64,000 bases of DNA from Areca catechu (lineage: Eukaryota; Streptophyta; Magnoliopsida; Arecales; Arecaceae): assembly GCA_021397845.1 (NCBI GenBank), contig CM038045.1, forward strand, positions 145,038,638 through 145,102,637. Direction: 5' to 3'. Every line of letters begins with the position of its first letter. The first letter of the stretch is position 1. Made by a program: the position numbers and the translations under genes. Of this stretch, positions 1 through 10,231 are shown piece after piece. The notes beneath the pieces are model-generated. The model worked only from the letters and a program-made list of their open reading frames with translations. It had not been told where the DNA came from and did not search any database.

Positions 1-259
1 TCCAAGGCTGGGTTCATCCATTTTTTTTTTTTCAACTTCTTTTCTTTTTTCATATCTGCATTAAAAACTATGCAGCTTTGGAAGCCATGTGGTACTAAAA
101 TCCATGCTGCTCTAAAAAGCGTGCTGCTCCAGAAAGCATGCACTAAAGTCGGCAATAGTGAAGGCATTTGCCTTCATGATCGTGCTGTGGAGTTCCTTCT
201 TCTCCACGGTCCAAAAGCTGGAACATGGAAGGTTTCGGAGGGAATTGATGTGGGATGAA
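1..259 (-). mobile_element. Short internal region of an LTR element cut by the window edge
   Basis: This stretch lies just left of a primer binding site and LTR, so in minus orientation it is the start of the internal region of an element extending beyond the window. It has a T-rich tract near 21-50, like the T-rich tract at 6580-6645 inside the mini internal region there. A segment around 50-180 resembles 1020-1170 inside the next LTR (both contain 'ccatgc' and 'gctctaaaa' words), suggesting shared ancestry or rearrangement. Short ORFs here have no recognisable domain and I do not regard them as genes. Confidence 0.4.
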
Positions 260-271
260 GCTCTGATACCA
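260..271 (-). other. Primer binding site (initiator-Met tRNA type)
   Basis: The plus strand reads GCTCTGATACCA, so the minus strand is TGGTATCAGAGC, the usual plant initiator-methionine tRNA primer binding site. It sits 4 bp from an LTR start (TGATGG at 276). This orientation means the LTR at 276 served as the 5' LTR of a minus-strand element lying to the left. Confidence 0.8.
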
Positions 272-275
272 AAAT

Positions 276-1608
276 TGATGGAGGACAAAGGGGGGCTAGG
301 AGGATAGTTGGAGAGCTGAGAAGTCTCCTGTGATTAGGGTCAAAAAAACGGAAAAAATATGTGGGGGCAAGAAAGATGGATACTCTATGGACTTGGGACT
401 TACCTTCATGGAGAGACGTTGCACCACTAGGACATCTCACCCTCCCACTACATGCAATCTAGGGCATCCCACCCATCTCACTACATACGGAGCCTAGGGC
501 GTCCCATCCAAATCGCTACCTAGGCCCGTGAAGAAGCTCCAAGATCATAAAGGGAACTTAGCTAGGGAGAAGATAACTAGGGCCTCACGCCCCTCGACGC
601 TCGAAAGCGAAGGAAGTGGGGTCTCACACCCCTCGACACCCGCAGGTGAAGGAAAGACGAGCCTCATGCCTGGAGGCATAACCAAGAACACCTTTTTTCA
701 AAAATTCATAATCATCATCATATTATTCAAGAGAGGGGGTGCCTTTATATAGGCTTACAAAACTTGGGACCCAAGAAAAGAATACAAGGCATGTAGCCCA
801 AAAAAAGTGACATCCCAAACCTGCTTTGTTTGTAGCCTAAAAACATAGTAGAAAATTAAAAAGTGACATCCCAATACCTGCTTTGTTTGTAGGTAGAAAA
901 TTAAACACAACCCTCCTCATAAAAAAAAAACTAATCCTAATCTAAAAGTAATTTAAGTAATTTCCTAACTGGTCCATACATCCAGATTTAAAACAAATAA
1001 AATAAAATTCAAATTCATCAAGATCCATGCTAAGTTGCTCTAAAATATGTGCAGGCTTGATGACTGTGCAAAAAATTCTTGCTCTGAAAAGTGTGCACTC
1101 TGAGATCCATGCAAAATTATTATGCTTTGAGATCCATGCAAAAAAAAACCTCTATGATCGTGGAACAGAGGGGCGGAGAGGAGGGGCTTGCGGGAGACTT
1201 CACTGGCACCAGCAGCTGGGGCAAGCGACAGCACGCGGTACCACCGCGATGCCACATAGGATGAAAAGGTGGGCCCTGAGCTGAGTTGGATTCCTTCGTG
1301 ACTTGGCTCCAAAGAGACTAAATTTTAAGACCAATTCTTGCTTGGACCCATACTTCAAATTGACTCTGACTGGACTCAGTACAGGACACAATTGACTCAC
1401 TACAGGACTGGACTCAGTACAGGATACAATTCGACCCAATTTGTCAAAGTACAGGACTAGACAAAGACATAAGAGACTCAATTCAAAACTAAAGAAATTA
1501 CAAGTTTTAGGCTTGAAGCCTTATTTCAAGACTTGAAAAAAAATGAAACCCTAATTTGACATCCATAGAGGGTTGAGGAGCCTCTATCAGATTCTGGTGC
1601 CCACACCA
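276..1608 (-). mobile_element. Mosaic chromovirus LTR
   Basis: The plus strand starts TGATGG and ends CCACACCA, the termini used by the other minus-strand chromovirus LTRs here. It is followed at once by the pol 3' end of element 1, so it also acts as that element's 3' LTR. The last 360 bp (1249-1608) are nearly identical to 6189-6549 in the LTR at 4972-6549, while the first 970 bp are not similar to that LTR and instead resemble the LTR start at 6713. I infer a recombinant between two LTR families. No target duplication was identified. Confidence 0.55.
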
Positions 1609-2373
1609 GTTCTCCTGGGATGGGAGGAACTCGACCCTGTCGAGTAAGAGTTGAGTTGGATTAGGTACTCCTCCAGAAGGTCAGGATCGAGGCGCTGCAA
1701 GTCCTCCCGGGTAATCCACGAGTCATCAGACTCAGGTCGGACTTACCATCGGACTAAGAAACGTTGATAACCTTTGCCCTGGGTAGTGATAGCTTGGTCA
1801 TCCAGGACACGCTCGATCCACTCTCCTCTCTCAGGTATAATTGGAGGTGGACACTCAGGTTCGGGTTCACTCTCAAAAGAAAGGTCAGGCCCAAATGGCT
1901 CGCTAGGTATGTTTGCCAGTTCCCTATACTCGACTAAGTCTGGGATATTAAAAGTCGAGCTAATGCCATACTCCAGGGTATTTCAAGCATATAGGCATTA
2001 GGGCCAACTCTCCTTATCACCCTAAAGGGGCCAGCTCCAGAGCATGAAGTTTCTTAACGGTTCTTGGTAGAAACTGTTCAGGCCTAAGCCTAATCATTAC
2101 AGCATACCTTTAATCAAACTCTTTAGCTCGTTTTCGGGAATCAGCCAAATTATTTTAAAATTGTATTTAATGCATAATCCTAACATGATGCAAAATGCAG
2201 ACTCAACTATGCATTCCTATTGAGAAAAATTTTATTGGACTCCTAGGGTCTAAACCTAACAGACTTTTGACTCTCTAGGTTTGACCCTTGTCTGGTTGCA
2301 TAAGAAAAATTACCATGAATCCCTACCAAATGCCATAAAGTATATCAGAAGTAGGTGGCAAAAGGAATGGGCT
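1609..2373 (-). pseudogene. Chromovirus pol 3' remnant: integrase C-terminus and chromodomain
   Basis: Read on the minus strand, this matches the end of the integrase-chromodomain ORF of the full-length chromovirus at 44085-45698, including the chromodomain core (WQG-type, 'SWI..EDLQRL'-type) and the KKLHA.GAGPF and DMGIS motifs. The reading frame is broken many times. Near 2281-2345 a relic of the integrase core (FATYF-stop-xTLWHLxG) precedes the C-terminal part, showing that the catalytic stretch between them was deleted. No protease, RT or RNase H is present. Confidence 0.75.
1629..1645. other. Inverted repeat beside the polypurine tract
   Basis: ACTCGAC-CCT-GTCGAGT, a perfect 7-bp stem with a 3-nt loop, lies about 20 bp inside the internal region from the LTR. 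The same inverted repeat occurs at the same place in four other elements of this window (6549, 9534, 14360, 45598). Confidence 0.75.
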
Positions 2374-3060
2374 CTAAGGGTTCATGCAATCTAGTGATCT
2401 CAACAAAGAGTAATCCCACAGCTCTAGAGATATGAGAAGGCTCAGGGAAAGGTAGGGAATAGAAAGAGACTCAGGGACTGGTTCAAAGTTTAAGCGACTG
2501 ACCTTAATGTGTGGATGTTGGTCTATAGGTGTGCTCGTCCTAACCTCATGATTAGTACTAGGAGGATCGATATGTGCAAGTTCTAGGGTAGGCTGGGTGC
2601 TCCTAGAAGGTGGAAGGTCATCAGGAAGGTCTTTGGAAAGTTTTTCTTGAAAGTCCTCTAAACTAATGTCTACTTCTTTTTCTGGGACCTTCTCTATGGG
2701 CAATACTTGAGAACCTTCACTTTCATCTACTTTATTTGATCCTGGCTTGGTCAGTTATTCTTCAAGTTCTGTAGTGGGCTTAGGATCATTATCCTTAGAT
2801 TCCTCTGATACCTCCATCTTGGGCCCATCTTCATCACACTTCGCCACTAAGCTTGATTCATGGATATTTTCTTGGGATTCCTTAATAGGCTCAATGGTTT
2901 CTTTACTTACACTCCTAATGGGCTTAGACTTATCCTCTTCCTTCCCTAGCTCTTCAATCTGGGGATACCCTAAGTCTTGAATATCAGAGCACTGAATTTG
3001 TACTTCAGGGTTCTTGTTCCTATCATTCATATGAACTAATGGGATAGTAGAAGTTGGTTG
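2374..3060 (-). pseudogene. Acidic region and integrase-core relic of non-autonomous element 1
   Basis: Two minus-strand frames (2755-3030 and 2374-2703) carry an acidic, Pro/Ser/Glu-rich stretch matching the ORF of element 2 at 10232-11119 (shared motif MNDR.KN.EVQ and DLGYPQ). The homology runs upstream of the Met at 3030 in the same frame into the gag linker (DQPT motif), so this was one polyprotein, now frameshifted near 3070 and again near 2450. After the second shift the conserved SLPFPE...EITRLHE...PFATYF segment appears, a decayed integrase core that ends in a stop. Confidence 0.65.
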
Positions 3061-3062
3061 GT

Positions 3063-3926
3063 CTATGGGAAGTTGACTAGGTTGGGTTTGGATCCAAAGG
3101 TACTAACCCTGCTGGTCTTAACTTGGTAATTCATTAATTTTCTCTGATATGACTCAAATTCCCTAGCAGTGTCAAAGGCTTCTTCCAGGCTATAAATCTT
3201 CCAATGGAGAAGTTCCTGCTGGATATCCCTACGTAGACCATCTTGAAACCTAGCTATGATCTCAGACTTGGATTCAGTGGTGTTACATTTCCTGACAAAC
3301 TCCTGGAATTTCTTGATATACCTAGACACTGGCTTATCATCTTGTCTCAGTCGGTACCATCGGTCTAAAAGTCTTTTCTCATAGGATCTATCTAGGTACT
3401 TATCTCTCAACTTACTTCTCATGTCTCTCCGAGTACTTATTTCCTCTTCTTTGTGATAACATTCATGCTCAATAACAAACCAATGCGACCTAGCATGTTG
3501 GGTGAACTTGGTTTTGGCCAACCTAACCTGTCCTAATTGCGATATGTTAGTGTGCTCAAAATATTGATCCATTCGTTCTTCCCAATCGATATATGCCTCT
3601 TGTCTTCCATCAAAGGTGGGTGCATAAGGTTCGGTGCTCCTAATGGGTCCCTCCTCATAGTCAACCAAGTATGGGTATGGGCTCCTAGGGCTAGACTCAG
3701 GGGCAAGATCATGATCATAGGCTCTTGGATTAAGGGAATTGGGCCTAGAGGAGTTGAATTTAGCATGGGCCTTACGAGCTTCAAACCTATCTTCAAACTT
3801 ATCAAGCTTATTGTTCATCCTAGCTATTTGTTCAAGGATGAGCTTTAATTGATCTTCTCGTTCATTCTCCATGGGTTCACTTGATTGGGAATGATGGGGA
3901 TGATAAGGGACTCTTGATCTAGTCAA
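3063..3926 (-). CDS. Gag polyprotein fragment (Ty3/gypsy chromovirus)
   Basis: A 287-residue ORF beginning MTRSRVPYHP, matching the gag starts of elements 2 (MTTRAGTPYSP) and 3 (MSTRSGVSYHP) and of the full chromovirus. A short coiled-coil-like segment (about residues 25-50) is followed by a retrotransposon gag capsid domain at about residues 100-270 (motifs APTFDG, YIDWEERMDQYF, KFQEFVRKC, FQDGLR). Gag forms the virus-like particle that packages element RNA. There is no CCHC zinc knuckle. The ORF ends where the acidic region begins in another frame, so it is probably truncated by a frameshift. It is the only capsid domain retained among the three non-autonomous elements. Confidence 0.8.
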   Translation of the reverse strand: MTRSRVPYHPHHSQSSEPMENEREDQLKLILEQIARMNNKLDKFEDRFEARKAHAKFNSSRPNSLNPRAYDHDLAPESSPRSPYPYLVDYEEGPIRSTEPYAPTFDGRQEAYIDWEERMDQYFEHTNISQLGQVRLAKTKFTQHARSHWFVIEHECYHKEEEISTRRDMRSKLRDKYLDRSYEKRLLDRWYRLRQDDKPVSRYIKKFQEFVRKCNTTESKSEIIARFQDGLRRDIQQELLHWKIYSLEEAFDTAREFESYQRKLMNYQVKTSRVSTFGSKPNLVNFP

Positions 3927-4955
3927 TATGAGTTAAGCACACAAAATCGTCTATGATCTACTAAACCTAGAATCTCAACCAGTTGCCTAAGTCAGGGTGG
4001 CAAACCAGTCTGTAGTAACTATGTGCTTAGCCAGGTAGGTGTAGGGGAGTGGAGGTCCCTGAATGCCAACCTTAGACACCAATCTGGGATTGGCCAGGTA
4101 GGCGGACCAAACTCACAAGTCCTGAATCACCAAGCCTAGACACCAAGAGCAGCAGCACACACAGAATGGGCTGACGCCAAGAATAGACACTTAGTCTTGA
4201 CTTGACCAATTGGTGTCCCTAAGCTCTCTAGAGAAAAATTAGTGTCTACTTGATTTTAATTAGATCTTGTGTTCATGATGCAAGTTAGTGATTTTTGGGC
4301 TAGGGACAGGTAATGAAATCCTGACCCTATGTTAAATTGCTGCCCTTAAAACGATTTATGAAAATGATTGCAAGCAAATGCTCTAATGAGATGTCTCTAA
4401 TTATATTTTTTGGGTTTTTTTAAAGGATGAAAGCAGAAATGAGATGAAGGAAATGATAAGAGATGAAGCTAAATGCAAATTAAACTATCTAAGAAATGTA
4501 AACATAAGAAAATGCAATTGCTGAAATTCTCAAAACAGAACTTCTTCTCAGGTAGTATTCTGGCTTGTAAAACTTTTACAAGCTGCAATAAAATCGAAAA
4601 CAATTATCAAAGATACTTTGAATTATATGTGATCTAACAAAATAAAAATCACGAGATTTGGAGGTCCCTATAAATAGTAACACTTAAAACAACAGACCAT
4701 ATATGGCAAGGAAAAATTGCAGAAATTAAAAGTAGATGAGATCTAAAGATGCAAAAAGTTTTTTTGTTTAGGGTTTTGAAATATTTTTCTTCTTGTATTC
4801 CTCTTTAAAGGCCTATCATAGTGGAACCCCTACATGCCTTAGGAGACCCCGTGGAATGGGAGGAGAGGGTCTTGAAATCCTACTTTTCTCCTAAGACCGG
4901 ACGTCCTGGTGAAGCACCTTATCCAAGTACTTTAAGAAGTGCTAAGTCCTAACCT
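3927..4955 (-). mobile_element. Leader (5' untranslated region) of element 1
   Basis: AT-rich non-coding sequence between the primer binding site and gag. It contains a conserved block at 4021-4110 that recurs in the three other chromoviruses of the window, with the stem-loop CCAATC-TGG-GATTGG at 4079-4093. No ORF of interest is seen in the rest. Confidence 0.65.
4079..4093. promoter_or_regulatory. Leader stem-loop, candidate packaging/dimerisation signal
   Basis: CCAATC-TGG-GATTGG, a 6-bp perfect stem. The same arms with different loops occur at 11273, 17070 and 40458, each between primer binding site and gag. The packaging role is inference from position. Confidence 0.5.
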
Positions 4956-4967
4956 GCTATGATACCA
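4956..4967 (-). other. Primer binding site with one mismatch
   Basis: The minus strand reads TGGTATCATAGC, the initiator-Met type with one substitution (usual TGGTATCAGAGC). It is 4 bp from the LTR start at 4972. The full-length chromovirus at 39749 has the same variant. Confidence 0.75.
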
Positions 4968-4971
4968 GAAA

Positions 4972-6549
4972 TGATGGGGGACTAACTAGATGCTAGGATG
5001 ATGCAGGTGATTTTTAGGATTTTAAATTAGGTTAAGGATTCCCGAAGACAAGAGAGAGTAATTCTAGGGATTCAATAATAATAAGAACTATCAAGCAAGC
5101 AAGTAGTCCCTAAGCAATGATAAAGAGAGGATCTCCGGATTGAGAAATCCCGTAGGACTTTAGCTCTCAGATCAATACCTACTTAGAAGTCAGGGGGAAA
5201 ACCTTAAAGATCTGAAGTGCCCGATGCCGAGGTCACTCACTCTGGCAGATGCGGCCTGGATGATCGAGCCGTCAACCCTGCGGATGCGCCGGTTAGCTGT
5301 CCGAAGATCTCGATGGCAAGGGCAACCAACTCTGTACTCATGTCACCTGGAGGATCTATGAGCATTCAAAGAAGGGTTAGGTTTCAATCGAAAGAAAGCA
5401 ATAGAAGAAGAAAAGAGAGTTGTTGTGGTGATGGCGGAGTTCTTCTTGACTCGAAGTTGGAGGATGGAGTTGTGGAAGTGACGGTAACTTGAGGCCTCAC
5501 ATCTCTCGACGCCCAAAGGCGAAGGCGCTCCCTCATGAAGATCGACATTCCTAGTGAACGAAGGCAACTAAAGAGAAATTGGATCTCAAGAAACTTGGTT
5601 TTTCATTCATCAAAGATTACAAATTACAGAGGGGTAAGGTCCTTTTTATAGGCACCTTAGGACCCCATTTGAAACTCAAATGAAAATACAAGTCCTCTTT
5701 GAAGAGGCGCCCAAAAAATTTCAGATTTCTCTCCCTTTGACCGACCTTGACTTTGGATTTGATTGGGCTTGACTTGAGGCTTGGAAGAGGGATCTTGGCG
5801 CCCTTGACTTGGTAGGTGGAGTTCTTATTTTGGAAGAAGACTTGAAGTAGGGCTTGTATCAAGGCAAGTGTTCTCCTTCATTCCTTGGTTGTGCATCCAT
5901 CTTTGGAACAAGGCAAGATGTGGGGAGTGGGAGGTGGAGGCGCCCATGGATTCTTTCCTTCCTTCCATAGTTGTTCATGTAGTTTGGGAAGAAAGCTTGA
6001 TTGGAGGGCTTGAAGCAAGGGATTTGAATTCCAAACCTTAACTCCCATTTGACTTTCCCTTGGCCAGCCACCCATATGTAGAAACTAGCTTGATGTGGGG
6101 GAGGGAAAGAGGGAGTGTATCATGTATTGTGTCCCCCCCTTTGGGCATCCAAGAAGAAATGTGTGCCGCCCACATGTCAAGTTGTCATGGTGCCACATAG
6201 GATGAAAAGGTGGGCCCTGAGCTGAGTTGGATTCCTTCGTGACTTGGCTCCAAAGAGACTAAATTTTAAGACCAATTCTTGCTTGGACCCATACTTCAAA
6301 CTGACTCTGACTGGACTCAGTACAGGACACAATTGACTCACTATAGGACTGGACTCAGTACAGGACACAATTCGACCCAATTTGTCAAAGTACAGGACTA
6401 GACACGGACATAAGAGACTCAATTCAAAACTAAAGAAATTACAAGTTTTAGGCTTGAAGCCTTATTTCAAGACCTGAAAAAAAATGGAACCCTAATTGGA
6501 CATCCACGGAGGGTTGAGGAGCCTCTGTCGGATTCTGGTGCCCACACCA
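4972..6549 (-). mobile_element. Chromovirus LTR (5' LTR of element 1)
   Basis: A 1578-bp segment with plus-strand termini TGATGG...CCACACCA, adjoining the primer binding site at 4956. It therefore served as the 5' LTR of element 1, whose internal region is 1609-4971. Its last 360 bp match 1249-1608. Its right side is followed not by flanking DNA but by another internal region (6550) with its own primer binding site, so it also looks like the 3' LTR of a very short element. Small ORFs inside it are not genes. Confidence 0.7.
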
Positions 6550-6712
6550 CTCGACTCCGTCGAGTCAGGCTCGCTGCAGTTTTTTTTTTTCTCTCTCTCT
6601 TTTTCTCAATTTTTTTTCTCTCTTTTTTTTTTTTTTTTTTCAACATTTTTCACCCTAATCCTCTCCTGCTTTGATACCAAAATTGATGTAGGATAAAGCT
6701 CTGATACCAAGT
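6549..6712 (-). mobile_element. Miniature internal region between two LTRs
   Basis: Only 163 bp separate the LTR ending at 6549 from the next LTR start at 6713. The region keeps just three recognisable things: the inverted repeat ACTCGAC-TCC-GTCGAGT (6549-6565), a T-rich tract (A-rich in element orientation), and a primer binding site (6698-6709, GCTCTGATACCA on plus). No coding sequence remains. The layout resembles terminal-repeat miniature retrotransposons, though the two LTRs differ, so recombination between elements is an alternative. Confidence 0.55.
6698..6709 (-). other. Primer binding site (initiator-Met tRNA type)
   Basis: Plus-strand GCTCTGATACCA, a perfect 12-base match to the initiator-Met type on the minus strand, 3 bp from the LTR start at 6713. 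Confidence 0.8.
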
Positions 6713-7294
6713 TGATGCGGGACAGAGCGAGGGAGGATCACTGGCGAGCGTAGAAGTCACCAGGGGATTAGTGCTTGCACTCAAGAACGAGGAACCAGGG
6801 CGTCACACCCACTCCAATCTGAAGAAAACTCAAAACTCGGATCAAAATAATTTTTTATTTGCATTCATAAGAAAAAAGATGTTTAACACCAGAGAGGAGG
6901 GGCGGTATTTATAGATTCATCCCAGGGTACATTACTTTAGGGCTAAGAAACCCTGACTTGTGGGCCAAGAAACCCTGGTGGGCCTGGTCAACAGTGGGCC
7001 TGTCTTGGACTGGAGCTCTCTCTTGCAGGCTTGGAGGCATGAAAGGATCCAGGTGCATGAAGGTTGTCTCTGGTTGGCGGGCCTGGTGAATCTCCTGGTC
7101 TGATGACTCTCCTCTTGACTTGAACGACTCAACTGGACTTTTGACTGAACTAAAATGACTGGAGCTGACTAAGTGGACTCAACTAACTCAGTTGTCTCAC
7201 TTTATTACAGGACTCAATTGGCTCACTTTGACTCAAGTGACACAGGACTAATGGACTCAAATAAAATAAAATAAAATAGACTCTCGGTCCCCAT
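6713..7294 (-). mobile_element. Truncated chromovirus LTR
   Basis: Starts TGATGCGGGACAGAG and is loosely similar to the LTR start at 276 (shared words around GGGAGGAT, GTAGAAGTC, GGATTAG). It has the 'ggactcaa' repeats typical of the U3 side of the other LTRs here and a run of AAATA units near 7260-7281. It does not reach a normal CACACCA end: similarity stops near 7294, where copia-like sequence begins. The right boundary is approximate. Confidence 0.45.
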
Positions 7295-8040
7295 CAGATT
7301 GGGACAACTTTTGAATGGTTAATGCTTAGAGAATGCTTAAGTTGAATACAAAAAAAGCTTGTGAGCTAGAGAGCATTGCAAGAGCATTCAAGATAGACTT
7401 CAAGTCTTCACCAACTCCAATCAGAAGCTTGAAGAACTTATTAAAGAAGTTGAAGAAGCCATTGAAATGCATTGAAGTGCAATTAAGAAGGCTTTTCTAG
7501 AGCTACTTGGCAACCATCAAACAACATCTGTTTGTCATTCTATTGCTTAATTTTCATTAACTCTTTTTTTGAGTTGTTGCGTTATTGGTGAGCCCAGTTT
7601 AAAAACCAAATAGGTTCTTGGTTAGCTTGTGTAAAACCAAGTGTTAAGTTCTTGGTGATCCTGCTAAAACTAAGTGTTGGGTTCTTGGTGATGCTGCTAA
7701 AACCAAGTGTTGGGTTTCTTTGGTAAGCCTGGTTTAAAAACCAAAGGATGTTGGGTTTGGATTGTGATCCCGATAAAACAATCTTACTATATTCTTGGTA
7801 GAATATAGTGGAAATCCTAAGTGGTATCTTAGATAGTGGACGTAGGAGCGAGTTGCTCCGAACCACTCTAATTTGCTATGTTTGCGTTATGCCTTTTCTT
7901 CTTACTTGCTTATGCTTTTAATTATCTAAATCGCAGCACCTTACACTTCAAAGAAGTTTTCAAAAAGCACATATCTGTTAATTTTTTTAAATTTCCAATT
8001 CATCTCCCTCTTGGGAAAGCTACTTGGGCAACACCTGCAC
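7295..8040 (+). mobile_element. Fragment of a copia (Sirevirus-like) LTR
   Basis: Contains repeated segments of the type 'ttcttggtgatcctgctaaaac' and a 'gtggacgtaggagcgagttgctccgaaccactc' segment. These are the reverse complement of segments in the Sirevirus LTRs at 21860-22120 and 47640-47940 (the 'ggctcacaagtc' and 'gtggttcggtgc' stretches). Here the LTR sense is on plus. No internal region is attached; edges are approximate. Confidence 0.5.
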
Positions 8041-8352
8041 ATCAATAAGATTGATTAAATGCCTTGTAGTGATCGATAGAAAGGGGTTAGGAACCAAAAT
8101 TTACCTTCAGGGAGCTGACTGAGCCCCACCTTACAAAGAGACTCCTCTGATAAAGGAGCTTCAATCGAGGAGCCTTAAAGGCTTTGAGAATCATGAAGAG
8201 ACTTTCCTCCTCATTGCTAAGTTCTGGGAGACCTAAGGTAGATATGTCTGGCTACCCCAATTTGGTAGACCCTAGTTTGACAAACCCCAACAATCTGAAG
8301 AGGGGTAGGAAATGAACAAAAAACACTCTTTCCATCCTTTAATGGCAGTTGG
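8041..8352. other. Unclassified intergenic sequence
   Basis: No ORF, repeat or element signature that I can support. It sits between a copia LTR fragment and the left LTR of element 2. Confidence 0.4.
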
Positions 8353-9513
8353 AGCATATGATTAATGATTTGATTAGTATATGTAGAGCAATGAAACCTA
8401 ATTACATTAGCATTGTACTCATCATAATAAGTCTTAAGGATTATATGAAAAGGGACTTTTACTTGATTAGACACAATCCTAAATTAAGAAGGAAGAAGAT
8501 CTAGATAATAAGGGCTAATGATTGTGGACTTACCGTGATGAGCTTTCCAACCTTCTTTTGATTCATACCTTGAAACTACCAATGCTCAGAACTGAAGAAC
8601 CTTGGATAACAGAGATCAAAACCCTGGACTTGGGCTTCAGCTTGTTAGTTCCTTGTCAAGGAAGACCCTGCTTGCAACTCGAAAATCTCGAAGGACCCTG
8701 CACATAAAGAATAAGAGTTAAGGAAGAAGAAAGGCATGCATATGGAAGGGATGGAAAATTTGTGAGCAAAGAAAGAGATTTGAGATGGTCTAGCCGACTC
8801 TAAGGCCTTCTTCTTGACTTGGGCATTGGATGCTTGGAAGAGAGAATAGTTTGGTATGGAAGAGGGGCTTAGAGACAATCACTCAAAACATAAAACTTCA
8901 ATTCAACTTCAACTTTCATTAATCTCCAAAAATCCAATCCCTTTTACAATGGGGTGTCCAAGGCTTTTTAATAGCCTTACAAAACTTTTGAAATTTGAAA
9001 ACTCCCCAAATTGTGGAGGATTACAAGGGAGGTTGGAGGATATGGGGCCTTGTTACATGGGATAAGGAGAAATTCATGGAGATTGGCCGGTTTCTTTGAA
9101 TTTAAAATGCTTGGTCGATCTCCCCTTTAGGTGCCCATTTGAAGGTGACGTGGCTGATGATGTGGCATCCCTGGTGGCTGCTTTGTTGGCATGGTGATGT
9201 GGAATTCCAGCTTGGTGGACCAAGGTCTTGATTTGGAAGCTCCAAGTGGTTTGGTGAACCTCAACTTGAAGTAGCTTGGACTTGATTTAAATAAACCTAA
9301 TGAAACTCTAATTAAGTTCTTATTTGAACCCAGATTGAGACAGGACATAATTACAGGACTCATGAAATTGAAACTAAGTAATTACAGGACTCTTGAAAGT
9401 AAATTGCCCTTTACAAGAAAAATTTAACCTAGTAATTTTTGATCCAAAGTGGAATCAGGTTAACCTTATTTGAGTGAGGTTTTATTCTGCTTCTGCTTCT
9501 GGTGTCCACACCA
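8353..9513 (-). mobile_element. Left (3') LTR of element 2
   Basis: Matches 12158-12885 plus 19260-19743 with a few percent difference and ends CCACACCA before the pol remnant. The outer end is truncated relative to the right copy. ORFs inside are not genes. Confidence 0.75.
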
Positions 9514-10231
9514 ATTCTCCTAGGATGGGCAGAACTCGACCCAGTCGAGTATGGTTCAGTTTTGCCCTGGTAATGCTCAAACAAGTCTGGGTTAAGTCTT
9601 TGCAGGTCCTCTCGAGTAATCCAAGAGTTGTTGGACTCAGGTCAACCTTGCCATTGAACCAGGTATCGCTGATAGTCCTTATTCCTGGTAGTAATGGTCT
9701 TGTCATCCAGGATTCTCTCAATCCTCTCTCTCCGCTCAGGTAGGGTTGGTGGTGGACACTTGGAAATAAGTTCACTCTCAATGAAAGTTTCTGGCCCAAA
9801 AGGCTCACTAGGTATTAGTACTGTTCTTTGTATTCTACTAGGTCTGAAACATTAAAGGTTGTACTGATACCCATATCAGGTGGAAGTTCCAAAACATACG
9901 CATTAGGCCCTATTTTTTTTAAGATCTTGAAAGGTCCCGCTCCGCGGGCATGCAGCTTCTTTATGGTTCCAGAGGAGAACCGTTCAGGGTTGAGCCTAAT
10001 CATCGCATAATCTCCTTCACATAATTCTTTAGCCCTCTTATGTGAATCAGCTAAATGTTTGTAAGTCTCATTGCTCAGTTTGATCTTATTACTGATTTCT
10101 TTATGAAAATTTGTGACATGCCATGCGAAAGATTCAGCAGACTCAAAAATTTACACAAGCACTTACAAAATGCAGACTGAACTAGGCATCCTTATTGAGA
10201 GGAATTTTATTGGACTTTCTAGGACCTAAAC
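9514..10231 (-). pseudogene. Pol remnant of element 2: integrase C-terminus plus chromodomain
   Basis: On the minus strand the segment 9815-10003 is open and reads through MIRLNPERF, KKLHARGAGPFK and DMGISTTFN motifs, the integrase C-terminal region. 9514-9810 carries a decayed chromodomain (related to the one at 45420-45570). 10010-10150 continues upstream with the ESAESFA and KLSNETYK motifs. The catalytic core that should lie between is missing: the sequence jumps from the relic at about 10300 (TLWHLLGT) to ESAESFA. This equals an internal deletion of the part carrying the catalytic Glu. Confidence 0.75.
9534..9550. other. Inverted repeat beside the polypurine tract
   Basis: ACTCGAC-CCA-GTCGAGT, 20 bp inside the internal region from the left LTR; same stem as at 1629 with one changed loop base. 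Confidence 0.75.
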
